Of a stretch of DNA of 64,000 nucleotides, positions 8,782-16,091 are shown piece by piece. The notes beneath the pieces were generated by a model, which saw nothing but the letters and a program-made list of their open reading frames with translations, searched no databases and was not told the DNA's origin. Origin of the DNA: Microbacterium sp. Leaf288 (GTDB lineage: Bacteria; Actinomycetota; Actinomycetes; Actinomycetales; Microbacteriaceae); the NCBI RefSeq assembly GCF_001422925.1, contig NZ_LMNI01000012.1:871464-935463 (forward strand), read 5' to 3'. Positions within the stretch are counted from its first letter, which is position 1. Each line of letters begins with the position of its first letter. Position numbers and translations under genes: made by a program.

Positions 8782-8867
8782 GGATCCGATCCTACGAGCC
8801 GAACACCCTGGGGACCGATACGGTGGACCCACGCAGCCGACTTCTGTCTCGCCACGGAGGACACGAC

Positions 8868-9230
8868 ATGACTCAGCGCCCGCTCGGCGTCACCCTCGTC
8901 GCCATCATCGCCTGGATCTCGGGCTTCCTGCAGATCATCGGCTCGATCTTCGTCATCATCGCCGGGCTCTTCATCACGTGGCCCGCGATCGTCGGGTGGA
9001 TCAGCCTCATCATCGGCATCGTCACACTCGCCGTCGGCGTCGGGCTCTGGCGCGGCAACCACACCGCCCGCACGATCGCGACGATCGTGTTCATCGCCAA
9101 CATCGTGCTCGAGGTGCTCGGGATGTTCAACGGCGAGAGCCTCTGGTCGGCCATCAGCGGCAGCATCCTGTCGATCATCGGTCTGATCCTGCTCTACACC
9201 CGCTCCGCGCGGGAGTACTTCGGCAGCTGA
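8868..9230 (+). CDS. Small four-helix membrane protein
   Basis: 120 residues from the ATG at 8868, preceded by GGAGG at 8856-8860. Four hydrophobic segments cover most of the chain: about residues 7-27, 33-55, 65-85 and 92-112. The third begins after the polar turn WRGNHTARTIA. The layout (first helix after a short MTQRPLGVT head, paired helices, short Arg/Ser tail) matches small actinobacterial integral membrane proteins of unknown function. It stands alone, 87 bases before the nucleotidyltransferase/HEPN pair. No enzymatic motif is visible. Confidence 0.72.
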   Translation: MTQRPLGVTLVAIIAWISGFLQIIGSIFVIIAGLFITWPAIVGWISLIIGIVTLAVGVGLWRGNHTARTIATIVFIANIVLEVLGMFNGESLWSAISGSILSIIGLILLYTRSAREYFGS

Positions 9231-9263
9231 CGCGGCCGGGCTCGAGAACGCAGCCCCGAAGAG

Positions 9264-9319
9264 ACGGAATTGCTTCCCTAGAGACAGAAAAGTGTCTCCA
9301 GGGATACAATTCCTTCCGT
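9264..9319. promoter_or_regulatory. Long imperfect inverted repeat over the start of the MNT gene
   Basis: Left arm 9264-9286, right arm 9293-9319. The perfect centre is GAGACA (9281-9286) against TGTCTC (9293-9298), separated by six bases. It continues with CCCT/AGGG, then GGAATTG against CAATTCC with one small bulge. The GTG start codon at 9318 lies inside the right arm. An operator bound by the gene's own N-terminal winged-helix region, or by the toxin-antitoxin complex, would explain the position. An mRNA hairpin hiding the start is also possible. Confidence 0.6.
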
Positions 9320-9941
9320 GGAGATCCAACGCCCCTTCACCGTCGTGACGACGAGCGTCGACGGCGACGTGCTACGTGTCCTCGCGTCCAGCGACGCCGA
9401 GTTCAGCGTTCCGCGGCTGCACCAGCTGATCCCGGAACGGTCGGTCGTCGGCATCCGTTCCTCTCTCGCGAGGCTCGTCGCGCAGGGAATCGTGGTCAGC
9501 CACGGCATCGGCCGCTCGAACGCCTACGCGCTCAACGACGATCACCTCGCAGCATCCGCCGTCCGTCAGATCGCCGGGCTCAAGCAGGCGCTGCTGACGC
9601 GACTGCGCGAGCATGTCGCCGCCTGGCACGAGCCGCCCGTGTTCGCAAGCCTCTACGGCTCCGCCGCCCGCGGCGAGATGCGCCCCGACAGCGACCTCGA
9701 CATCCTGCTCGTCCGCCGCGACGACGCGTCGCTCGACGAGTGGGGCGCCAACCTGGCACGCCTCACGAAGGCCGCCACGGCATGGACCGGCAACGACACC
9801 AGGATCGTCGACCTCGCCGTCGAGGAGGTGACGGATGCTGCAACCCAGCCGCTGCTGACCACCATCGCCGCCGAGGGCATCGCGTTCGGCGACGACGCCG
9901 ACTGGTTGCGCAAGACCCTCAGGAGAAAAGGACGCCGATGA
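9318..9941 (+). CDS. Nucleotidyltransferase (MNT) with N-terminal winged helix, antitoxin-like
   Basis: 207 residues from a GTG at 9318. The first ~75 residues look like a winged helix-turn-helix (DGDVLRVLASS, SVVGIRSSLARLVAQGIVV). The C-terminal part is a minimal polymerase-beta fold with GSAARGEMRPDSDLDILLV, which satisfies the GS-x10-D-x-D signature of MNT antitoxins near residues 114-128. In characterised MntA-HepT systems the nucleotidyltransferase AMPylates and silences a HEPN RNase. Here the following gene overlaps by four bases (ATGA) and has HEPN-like character. The winged helix plus the inverted repeat over its start suggest autoregulation. It may act in phage defence or plasmid/island maintenance. 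Confidence 0.8.
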   Translation: MEIQRPFTVVTTSVDGDVLRVLASSDAEFSVPRLHQLIPERSVVGIRSSLARLVAQGIVVSHGIGRSNAYALNDDHLAASAVRQIAGLKQALLTRLREHVAAWHEPPVFASLYGSAARGEMRPDSDLDILLVRRDDASLDEWGANLARLTKAATAWTGNDTRIVDLAVEEVTDAATQPLLTTIAAEGIAFGDDADWLRKTLRRKGRR

Positions 9942-10330
9942 CGCCCAAGAACCAGCGCACGAAGGACTGCACGGCCGCCGATCGGGCAGGACGACTCGCG
10001 CAGGCCGAAGGCTTCTGGCAGGACGCCGAAGACCTTCGCGAGCTCGGCGAAGCCAGCCCCAACAGCATCGTCACGCTCTATGTCCACGCGGGCATCGCGG
10101 CGGCCGACGCGATCTGCTGCGCAAGGCTCGGCGAATCCTCGAGCTCCGCCAACCACGCCGAGGCGATCACTCTGCTGGAGAAGGCCGATGCATCGCTGGC
10201 CTCGTCGCTCGCCCGCCTGGTGGGCATGAAGTCCGCCGCCGGCTACGGCGCGAGCCCCATGTCGGCACAGCGCGTCACCACCGCGCGCAGCGCCGCCGAG
10301 AAGCTGGTGCTGGCGGCGCGCGCGCTGTAG
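9938..10330 (+). CDS. HEPN-like protein, putative toxin of the MNT pair
   Basis: 130 residues from an ATG at 9938 that overlaps the MNT stop; AGGAG lies just upstream. The chain is all-helical by composition, with a central YVHAGIAAADAICC helix and a C-terminal pattern KSAAGYGASPMSAQRVTTA...AAEKLVLAARAL that resembles the last helices of actinobacterial HEPN proteins. The canonical RX4-6H ribonuclease motif is not visible; the nearest Arg-His pair (RLGESSSSANH) is spaced by nine residues. It may therefore use different residues or be inactive. Partnership with the upstream nucleotidyltransferase is strongly suggested by the coupling of the two genes. Confidence 0.66.
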   Translation: MTPKNQRTKDCTAADRAGRLAQAEGFWQDAEDLRELGEASPNSIVTLYVHAGIAAADAICCARLGESSSSANHAEAITLLEKADASLASSLARLVGMKSAAGYGASPMSAQRVTTARSAAEKLVLAARAL

Positions 10331-10410
10331 GTCACGGCACACCGTCGCTGGGCTCGTGATCGGGGCGGGGCCGGACGGTCGCTCGCGGAGGAGCGAAAGC
10401 TCTGCCCGAC

Positions 10411-11220
10411 CTAAGCGGTCGGCGCTCCGGTCGTGAACGGCGGGACGAGCTGGACGGTCTGCTCGGGATCGATGATGCGCATGACGGCGGTCTGCAGGAT
10501 CGTCCGATTCACGATCGAAGACGCGGATGCGAACCAGGTTTCGTAGCTCGCCCGGTTATCGGGCAAGGCCCACGCCAGCTCCAGCCCACGGGTGAGGACG
10601 CCCTGGGTCTGGCCCGCCATCGAATGCTCATACGCGAGCTGGGCGTCCATCGAGGCGGAGATGATGACGCGACGCGGCCCATCGTTCACCAGCTCTCGCA
10701 CGATGACCGGATCGGGCACGAAGAGGCCGCGCACGATCGTCTCGGAGTGGCAGGAGTCGACCACGATCGTCGCGGTGAGGTCGCGTCGAGCCTCCCGCCA
10801 GAAAGGCACCCACCAGTCATCGATGAGGGGCAGGTCGGACAGCGCGAAAAGCTCGTCCATGCGGTCAGGCTCAGCGGGGTCCCACGTCTGGACCTGGAAA
10901 CCGTGACCCACGAGAACGATCACCAGTGACGAGCAGGTGCAAGGATCCTCGCGACGCACGTGCTTCTCGAGCTCGGCGGTGGCTGCCGCCAGCGTCGTGT
11001 CTTCGGGCGTCTCGAGCCTCGCGATCACCGCGTCGGGGGCCGCGTCGATGATCATCATCGTGTACGAGGTGAGGTCGCTGCCGACACCGTCCAGCGCAGC
11101 GAAGAGGAAATCGTGTTCTTGGTAGGGCTGCGTGGCGGTGACGAACCTTCCGTCACCCTCGGACCAGCGCACGGGCGCCGGCTGAGCCACCCCGATCAGC
11201 ACCGCGTGCACCTCGCTCAT
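10411..11220 (-). CDS. Caspase-like (clan CD, C14) protease
   Basis: 269 residues, ATG at 11220 overlapping the stop of the upstream membrane-protein gene (ATGA). A caspase-fold core is readable: VHAVLIGVAQPAP at the N-terminus, SSLVIVLVGHGFQVQ with the catalytic His at 106, then TATIVVDSCHSETIV with the catalytic Cys at 157, and the following strand RRVIISASMDAQLAYE. The His-Gly/DSCHS pair and their spacing are those of bacterial metacaspase-like peptidases. These cut after Arg/Lys or Asp, often as effectors of cell death or defence. No additional domain is attached, so regulation probably comes from the coupled membrane protein. Substrate is unknown. The nucleotidyltransferase/HEPN pair converges on it, 80 bases away. 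Confidence 0.8.
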   Translation of the reverse strand: MSEVHAVLIGVAQPAPVRWSEGDGRFVTATQPYQEHDFLFAALDGVGSDLTSYTMMIIDAAPDAVIARLETPEDTTLAAATAELEKHVRREDPCTCSSLVIVLVGHGFQVQTWDPAEPDRMDELFALSDLPLIDDWWVPFWREARRDLTATIVVDSCHSETIVRGLFVPDPVIVRELVNDGPRRVIISASMDAQLAYEHSMAGQTQGVLTRGLELAWALPDNRASYETWFASASSIVNRTILQTAVMRIIDPEQTVQLVPPFTTGAPTA

Positions 11221-12329
11221 TCGTCATCACCTGTCGACTGCCCGTCGTCGGTCTGAGTCGTCGGAGCCGGATCAGGGATGGCCTGACCGACGGTGAGCGC
11301 CGTCAGCGAGAGCACGATCAGCAGCACGCCGATGACGAAGGCGGCGATCGTTCCGCGGACCTTGCTCAGCGCCGCCGCGAGCTTCTCGACGTCGGCGATG
11401 CTCATTCCCAGGCCTCCGGCGCCCCTCGAGCCGCCTGCGGCGATGGCAACGCGAGCGCGCTGTCGGCCCCTCGCCTCGAGCAGTGCCATCCAGACTCCCG
11501 CGAGGATCGCGATGACCCCCGCGGCGAGGGCGACAGTGCTCGCCGCCGCGATGACCCGCTCTGTGAGGTCGGTCTCGGTGTCGTCGAGGCCGCCCATCGG
11601 CAGGATCCACAGGAGCATCCAGGCGGCGAGACCCGCGAACAGGAAGGCGAGCCCCCGGAACACCGCGCCCGTGCGGCGCGCGAAGTCGGCGTCGTACTCG
11701 CCCACCGCGACCTCGGCAGGGCCGACGACGTCTCCACCGCCGCCGCCGGGAGGCTGCCCGGTGACAGGACCGCTGGTGAGGGTGACCCGCATCGGCGCCG
11801 ACACGGCCTCGTCAGCGCCCTCGCCGACGGAGGCTCGGACGTCGCCGTCCGGCTCCGCCGTGAACACGACGTTCGCGCTCCATTCGGTGGCCGTGGCGGA
11901 GCGGGCCGAGTTGGCGAACGTCGCGGCGATCGGCACGTTGCCGGACCTCAGCGATGGAGCGGAAATCGCCACTGCCGACGTCACGGTGAACCTCACGGGC
12001 GCGCCCGGCGGCACGGCCGTGAGCGGCGTCGGCGCTGTCACCGGCTGCTTCGGCGCGACGACCGCGGCGAGGGTCAGCACCGGCTTCGGGGGTGCGGGGG
12101 CCGGTGCTGGTACCGGCGCCGGTGCGGGTGCGGGCGCCGGTGCGGGCTCAGGTTTGGCTGGCGCAGGGTCAGGTATGGCTGGCGCAGGGTCAGGTATGGC
12201 TGGCGCAGGCTGCTTCTCCCCCTCAGCCGCATCCGCCACCTGCGCACCTGCGAGCGCTGGAGGAGCTGCTGCCGCAGCATCCGCATCGTCGCCGTGTGCT
12301 GCAGGCTCGTTCTTCTGAGCGTCGTCCAT
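11217..12329 (-). CDS. Pro/Ala-rich membrane protein coupled to the caspase-like protease
   Basis: 370 residues from the ATG at 12329, preceded by a G-rich ribosome-binding site; a GTG at 12356 is an alternative. Residues ~25-85 are Pro/Ala low complexity, with IPDPAPA repeats. Residues ~90-190 look beta-rich (TVTSAVAISAPSLRSGNVP, SANVVFTAEPDGD). A Gly-rich linker leads to three likely transmembrane helices at about 223-247, 259-284 and 325-350; the C-terminus is short and acidic. No known domain was recognised. Translational coupling to the caspase-like gene suggests that it anchors or senses for the protease at the membrane. Orientation cannot be fixed: no clear signal peptide is seen. Confidence 0.7.
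   Translation of the reverse strand: MDDAQKNEPAAHGDDADAAAAAPPALAGAQVADAAEGEKQPAPAIPDPAPAIPDPAPAKPEPAPAPAPAPAPVPAPAPAPPKPVLTLAAVVAPKQPVTAPTPLTAVPPGAPVRFTVTSAVAISAPSLRSGNVPIAATFANSARSATATEWSANVVFTAEPDGDVRASVGEGADEAVSAPMRVTLTSGPVTGQPPGGGGGDVVGPAEVAVGEYDADFARRTGAVFRGLAFLFAGLAAWMLLWILPMGGLDDTETDLTERVIAAASTVALAAGVIAILAGVWMALLEARGRQRARVAIAAGGSRGAGGLGMSIADVEKLAAALSKVRGTIAAFVIGVLLIVLSLTALTVGQAIPDPAPTTQTDDGQSTGDDE
12151..12213. repeat. Three tandem 21-bp repeats in a coding region
   Basis: Units at 12151-12171, 12172-12192 and 12193-12213 differ at only a few bases. They encode the IPDPAPA-type heptapeptides of the Pro/Ala-rich segment of the membrane protein at 11217-12329. Perfectly in-frame 21-bp units are prone to slippage, so the linker length probably varies between strains. 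Confidence 0.85.
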
Positions 12330-12503
12330 GGTCTCGCCCCCCGGTCGAAGTGGCACGACGAACAGCCGCGCCTCCGCGCTGGACCTGAACCGATCGCCGT
12401 CCCCCCGGCTATCGATGCCCGGATGCTAGCGCTACGAATACCGCCGCACAAGAGCGCCGGATGGGGGCATTCCCTGCGGACGCACTGAAGGGCGCAGCAT
12501 CCG

Positions 12504-12854
12504 TCAATCCGGAATCCTGCGCCGCTCCATCAGGTGCACGACCGCGAGGCCGATGGCGGCGCCCAGCACGTTGGCGACGATGTCGCGCAGGCTCGGCGTG
12601 CGCTCGGAGAGGAGCAGCGCCTGCCCCGACTCGATGACGAGCGTGGTGGCGAGGGCGATCGGCACGACGAGCCCGCGGTGCAGCGGAAGCACGAGCGCCA
12701 GCAGCACCCCGAACGGCACGAACAGCGCGACGTTCGCCGTGGTCTCGATGACCGCGTACGTCAGCCACGGAATCGCCCGTGTGATCGCCTCGAGCAGGCC
12801 CGACGCTCCGCGATCCACGGGTGTCGGCCAGAACGCGATGAGCGCGAGCAGCAC
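12504..12854 (-). CDS. VanZ-family membrane protein
   Basis: 116 residues from the first standard start, a GTG at 12854. VanZ-like features are AFWPTPVDRG after the first helix, VIETTANVALFVPFGVLLAL, ESGQALLLSERTPSLRDIVANVLGAAIG, and a short basic tail. The GTG has no ribosome-binding site and cuts the first transmembrane helix (LLIIYGVLLALIAFW). The frame stays open upstream to 12965, where an ATC codon follows GAGGGGAG at ideal spacing, with no ATG, GTG or TTG between. The true protein may thus be about 153 residues with a non-standard start, or the start codon is mutated. VanZ proteins are linked to glycopeptide resistance and envelope physiology; the role here is unknown. Confidence 0.78.
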   Translation of the reverse strand: MLLALIAFWPTPVDRGASGLLEAITRAIPWLTYAVIETTANVALFVPFGVLLALVLPLHRGLVVPIALATTLVIESGQALLLSERTPSLRDIVANVLGAAIGLAVVHLMERRRIPD

Positions 12855-13060
12855 GCCATAGATGATGAGCAGACGGATGCCTCGCCCCTGCGCGCGACGC
12901 AGGTGGAGGGTGGCGACGGCCGCGGTGGAGGGCTGCGCGGGCGCGACCGTGGGTGCGTCGGTGATGGCGGGCTCCCCTCAATCGGGCGCCGCGACACTGC
13001 CGCGCAGTGCGGCGATTCTACTCGGCACCGCGTGGGAGCGAGAGTGCGAGGACATGAGGG

Positions 13061-13072
13061 GAACATATGTTC
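13061..13072. promoter_or_regulatory. LexA operator (SOS box)
   Basis: GAACATATGTTC is a perfect palindrome and matches the Gram-positive/actinobacterial LexA consensus core GAAC-N4-GTTC. It lies 232 bases before the DUF222/HNH gene. Mycobacterial 13E12-repeat genes, which belong to the same DUF222/HNH family, are known LexA-regulated genes, which supports the assignment. The gene-free stretch 12966-13304 otherwise shows only a degenerate second box at 13258-13273 (TCGAACAAAGCTTTGA). Confidence 0.75.
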
Positions 13073-13304
13073 TATGCTCATGAGCAGTTTCAGTTCGAAG
13101 TCATCGATGCTCGAGGGGCGTCCGCACCGGGTACTCGATCACTGCGACGCAACGAAGTTAGCGATTCTCTCGTCAGCAAGTCACGGGTTGACGGAACCCA
13201 GCCGACTTCAGACAGCCTTCTCCGGGCGGAGCGAGCAGACGGATCGGGCGGATTCATTCGAACAAAGCTTTGACACTCACGCCCGCCTCCGGTACGCTGA
13301 ATCC

Positions 13305-14699
13305 ATGACCAGCGCACTGTCGTCCCTCGCCGAGGCGATCGACGTTGCGCGGGGAATCCTGCCCGACGAGCGCGACATCGCGTCGCTCGCGCCGGCCGAG
13401 CTGATCGCTCTCAACGAGCAGATCGGGCGCGGCAAACGTCTCGCCGAGAGCGTTCAAGCGCTGGTGGCGTCCGAGATCCAGCGGCAGTCGCGACCCGAGC
13501 TCGGGCCCGAGAGCCTCGCGAAGATCCAGGGCTTCCGCAATCCCACGCAGTTCATCGCGGCGACGTTGGGCACCACCACCGGCGACGCCGCCCGGCTCGT
13601 GAAGGTCGGCGAGGCCACGACTCCGCGCATGCTGCTCTCCGGCGACAAGGCGCCGGCCCGGCATCCGCACGTCGGACAAGGGCTGAGCGACGGCGGCATC
13701 GGAGCGCAGGCGGCGTCGGCGATCATCGCCATGCTCGACCGCGTCGCGATCCGCGCCGGCGCTGAGAAGGTCGATCAGGCCGAGAAGCTCCTCGTGTCGC
13801 AGGCCGCCGGGCTCCCCCTCGACGCCCTGTCGAAGCTCATCCTCCGCGCCGAGGCCTGGCTCGACCCCGACGGTGTCGAGCCCCGCGAAGCGGACCTGGC
13901 GGCCGAGACGGCGCTGACCATCCGCCGCGATCGCTCCGGCATGATCGTCATCAATGGCAAGTTCGACCCCGTGAGCGGCGCGCCGGTCGTGACCGCGCTC
14001 GAAGGCATGGTCACTGCGAAGCTCCGCGCCCAGCGCGACGCCGAGAACGCCCGCGCCGCATCGGCGCCCGATGTGCCTGCGACGCCCCTGCTCGATGAGA
14101 CGACGGATGCTGAGCGCCGCACGATCCCGCAGATGCAGGCCGACGCGCTCGTGAGCATCTGCGAGCACGTCCTCGGCTGTGACGAGAAGGACCTCCCCCT
14201 GAACGGGGTGACGGTGGTCGTGCGCATGGACCTCGAGACCCTTCGCGAGGGCACCGGCACCGCCGAGATCGACGGCATCGACGCTCCGATCTCGGCCTCC
14301 GCGGCCCGCAAGCTCGCGTCCAGCGCCTCGGTGATCCCCGTCGTGCTCGGCGGCGACAGCGAGATCCTCGACTGGGGTCGCGAACGGCGGCTCTACTCCA
14401 GGTCCCAGAAACTCGCCCTCGGCGAGCGCGACGGCGGGTGCGGCGGGTGCGGGCTTCCGCCCCAGTTCACGAAGGTGCATCACATCCGCTGGTGGGCGCG
14501 AGACGCCGGCCCGACAGACCTCGACAACGGCGTACTGCTCTGCGAATCGTGTCACCACCGCATACACGACAACGGGTGGGACATACAGGTCGAAGGCACC
14601 GGTCGAAAAGCCAAGGTGTGGCTCATCCCACCCGCCTACGTCGACCCCGCGCGCACTCCACGCCTCGGCGGGCGCGCCCGCTACGACTTCGCCGCCTGA
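13305..14699 (+). CDS. DUF222 / HNH endonuclease (13E12-like)
   Basis: 464 residues from the ATG at 13305. A long helical DUF222 region fills residues ~1-370. It is followed by the HNH nuclease motif: CGGCGLPPQFTKVHHIRWW with the metal/catalytic His pair, then GPTDLDNGVLLCESCHHRIH. The Cys pairs CGGCG and CESCHH probably bind a structural zinc. Proteins of this layout are multicopy in actinobacteria; the mycobacterial 13E12 family is DNA-damage induced. Here a perfect SOS box at 13061-13072 and a weak one just before the start fit the same control. The cellular role of the family is not established; mobile DNA or repair-linked nuclease functions are the main possibilities. Confidence 0.9.
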   Translation: MTSALSSLAEAIDVARGILPDERDIASLAPAELIALNEQIGRGKRLAESVQALVASEIQRQSRPELGPESLAKIQGFRNPTQFIAATLGTTTGDAARLVKVGEATTPRMLLSGDKAPARHPHVGQGLSDGGIGAQAASAIIAMLDRVAIRAGAEKVDQAEKLLVSQAAGLPLDALSKLILRAEAWLDPDGVEPREADLAAETALTIRRDRSGMIVINGKFDPVSGAPVVTALEGMVTAKLRAQRDAENARAASAPDVPATPLLDETTDAERRTIPQMQADALVSICEHVLGCDEKDLPLNGVTVVVRMDLETLREGTGTAEIDGIDAPISASAARKLASSASVIPVVLGGDSEILDWGRERRLYSRSQKLALGERDGGCGGCGLPPQFTKVHHIRWWARDAGPTDLDNGVLLCESCHHRIHDNGWDIQVEGTGRKAKVWLIPPAYVDPARTPRLGGRARYDFAA

Positions 14700-14720
14700 A
14701 ACCCCCGTTATCGTGGGCCC

Positions 14721-15662
14721 GTGCCCACCGATGTCTCGACCGATGCGACGGTTCTGCTGCGCCTCGACGAGGCCGACGAGCTCGCTGCCGCCTGGGTGTG
14801 CGCACTTGCCGAGAGGCGAGGCATCCGTGCCGTGCTCATCAAGGGGCCCGCGCTGCACCTCCACGGCCTCCGCGAGGAGCGGGTGTCGGCCGACGTCGAC
14901 CTGCTCGTCGAGCCGTCGCGATTCGAGGAGCTGTGCGAGGCGATCGCGGAGTCCGGGTGGACGAAACGGCCCGGCGGGCTGATCAGCGAGCTCACCACCT
15001 TGCACTCCGTGACGTTTCTGCACGACGGGTGGCCGTGCGATCTGGATGTGCACAACTTCTTTCCGGGGTTCCTCGCCGACCCCGCCGACGTGTTCGAGGC
15101 GCTCTGGCGGCACCGGTGGACGTTGCAGCTCGCGCACCGCGACTGCCTCGCGCTCGACAAGGTCGCCGGCGCGCTCGTGCTCGGCCTGCACTCGCTGCGG
15201 GGTGCGACGATCCAGCCCCGCCACCTCGACGAGCTCGAGCAACTGGTGCACACACCCTTCACCGACGAGGAGCGCGCCGATCTCGGTACACTCGCCCGCG
15301 AGACCGGCTGCGTGGCGACGCTCGAGACGGTGCTGCCTCGGCTCGGGGTCGTCGTCGAGCCGTCGGCGATCGAGCTGGCGTCGCCGGACCTGCGCGACTG
15401 GCGCGAGCGCGTGACCGCCGGCTCGCACGGCTCGTATTTCTGGATGCTGGCGCTCCGGCGCGCGCGGTGGACTCAGCGCCCGCGCATCCTGTGGCGCGCG
15501 GTCTGGCCCACCAGGCCTGACCTGCTGGTTGCCCGACCCGAGACGGTCGACACCCTTCGCGGGCGGACGCGTGCGCGGCTCGCACGTTGGGGACGCGGCA
15601 TCCGTTCCGCCCCTGCGGGAGTGCAGGCCGTGTGGACCCACCGCCGCCGGCTCACCCCATGA
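14721..15662 (+). CDS. Nucleotidyltransferase family protein (NTP_transf_5-like)
   Basis: 313 residues from a GTG at 14721. The signature IKGPALHLHGLREERVSADVDLLVE carries the G-x-A-L...R...S-D-V-D-L pattern of the polymerase-beta-like family often annotated as a putative nucleotidyltransferase. It is followed by FLHDGWPCDLDVHNFFPG and a mainly helical C-terminal half. Members commonly sit in polysaccharide or peptide-modification clusters next to HPr-kinase-like and PqqD-like proteins; such a protein is encoded at 17754-19124. The substrate is unknown. The end overlaps by 11 bases with a small convergent membrane-protein gene. Confidence 0.75.
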   Translation: MPTDVSTDATVLLRLDEADELAAAWVCALAERRGIRAVLIKGPALHLHGLREERVSADVDLLVEPSRFEELCEAIAESGWTKRPGGLISELTTLHSVTFLHDGWPCDLDVHNFFPGFLADPADVFEALWRHRWTLQLAHRDCLALDKVAGALVLGLHSLRGATIQPRHLDELEQLVHTPFTDEERADLGTLARETGCVATLETVLPRLGVVVEPSAIELASPDLRDWRERVTAGSHGSYFWMLALRRARWTQRPRILWRAVWPTRPDLLVARPETVDTLRGRTRARLARWGRGIRSAPAGVQAVWTHRRRLTP

Positions 15663-15804
15663 CGAACCACATCGCGGTGACCGCCACGAGGAATAGGGCT
15701 GCGACACAGATGAGCCACATCGGCGCCCCGCCGTATTCGCGAAGCAGCCACGGCTCCTGCCCGATCTCGTAGCGCCGCCGCCGGCGCCGTCGTGGTTGTG
15801 CCAT
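15652..15804 (-). CDS. Small single-pass membrane protein
   Basis: 50 residues from the ATG at 15804, with a G-rich stretch about eight bases upstream. The N-terminus is extremely basic (seven consecutive Arg after MAQPR-type residues) and the C-terminal half is one hydrophobic helix (MWLICVAALFLVAVTAMWFV). The positive-inside rule puts the Arg-rich head in the cytoplasm. An in-frame extension to 16146 exists but reads as non-coding. The 287 bases between this gene and the next at 16092 show no further gene. Confidence 0.55.
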   Translation of the reverse strand: MAQPRRRRRRRYEIGQEPWLLREYGGAPMWLICVAALFLVAVTAMWFVMG

Positions 15805-16091
15805 GTCGAGCCCCCACTCGTCGTTCCGATACACAACGCCATCGTCTGGGCCCGACGGTACGCCCGCCCGGTTGCCGGGCGAGGACGCGCGTGTAACGAA
15901 TTGCCGCAGGCCGCAGGTGAAGCTTGCGCGAACTCCCAGGATTGAACCGTTCCATCGAGCGCTCGATCTCGCTAGCGTCGAACCGGACAGCATGTCGCCC
16001 GGGAGCAACGCGCCGGTCGGCGAGGACACGACAACGGCGCTGGCTGTCCTGGCGATTCGCCGTGCATCCGCGCAGATCCGGGGGGATCGCG

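Noticed and set aside
12491..12523. Terminator after the VanZ gene (GGCGCAG...CTGCGCC)
   Set aside because: Only seven pairs with a 19-base loop overlapping the stop codon; too weak to list.
13067..13273. 68-residue frame between the SOS box and the HNH gene
   Set aside because: No ribosome-binding site, no recognisable domain, and it starts inside the LexA operator; considered non-coding.
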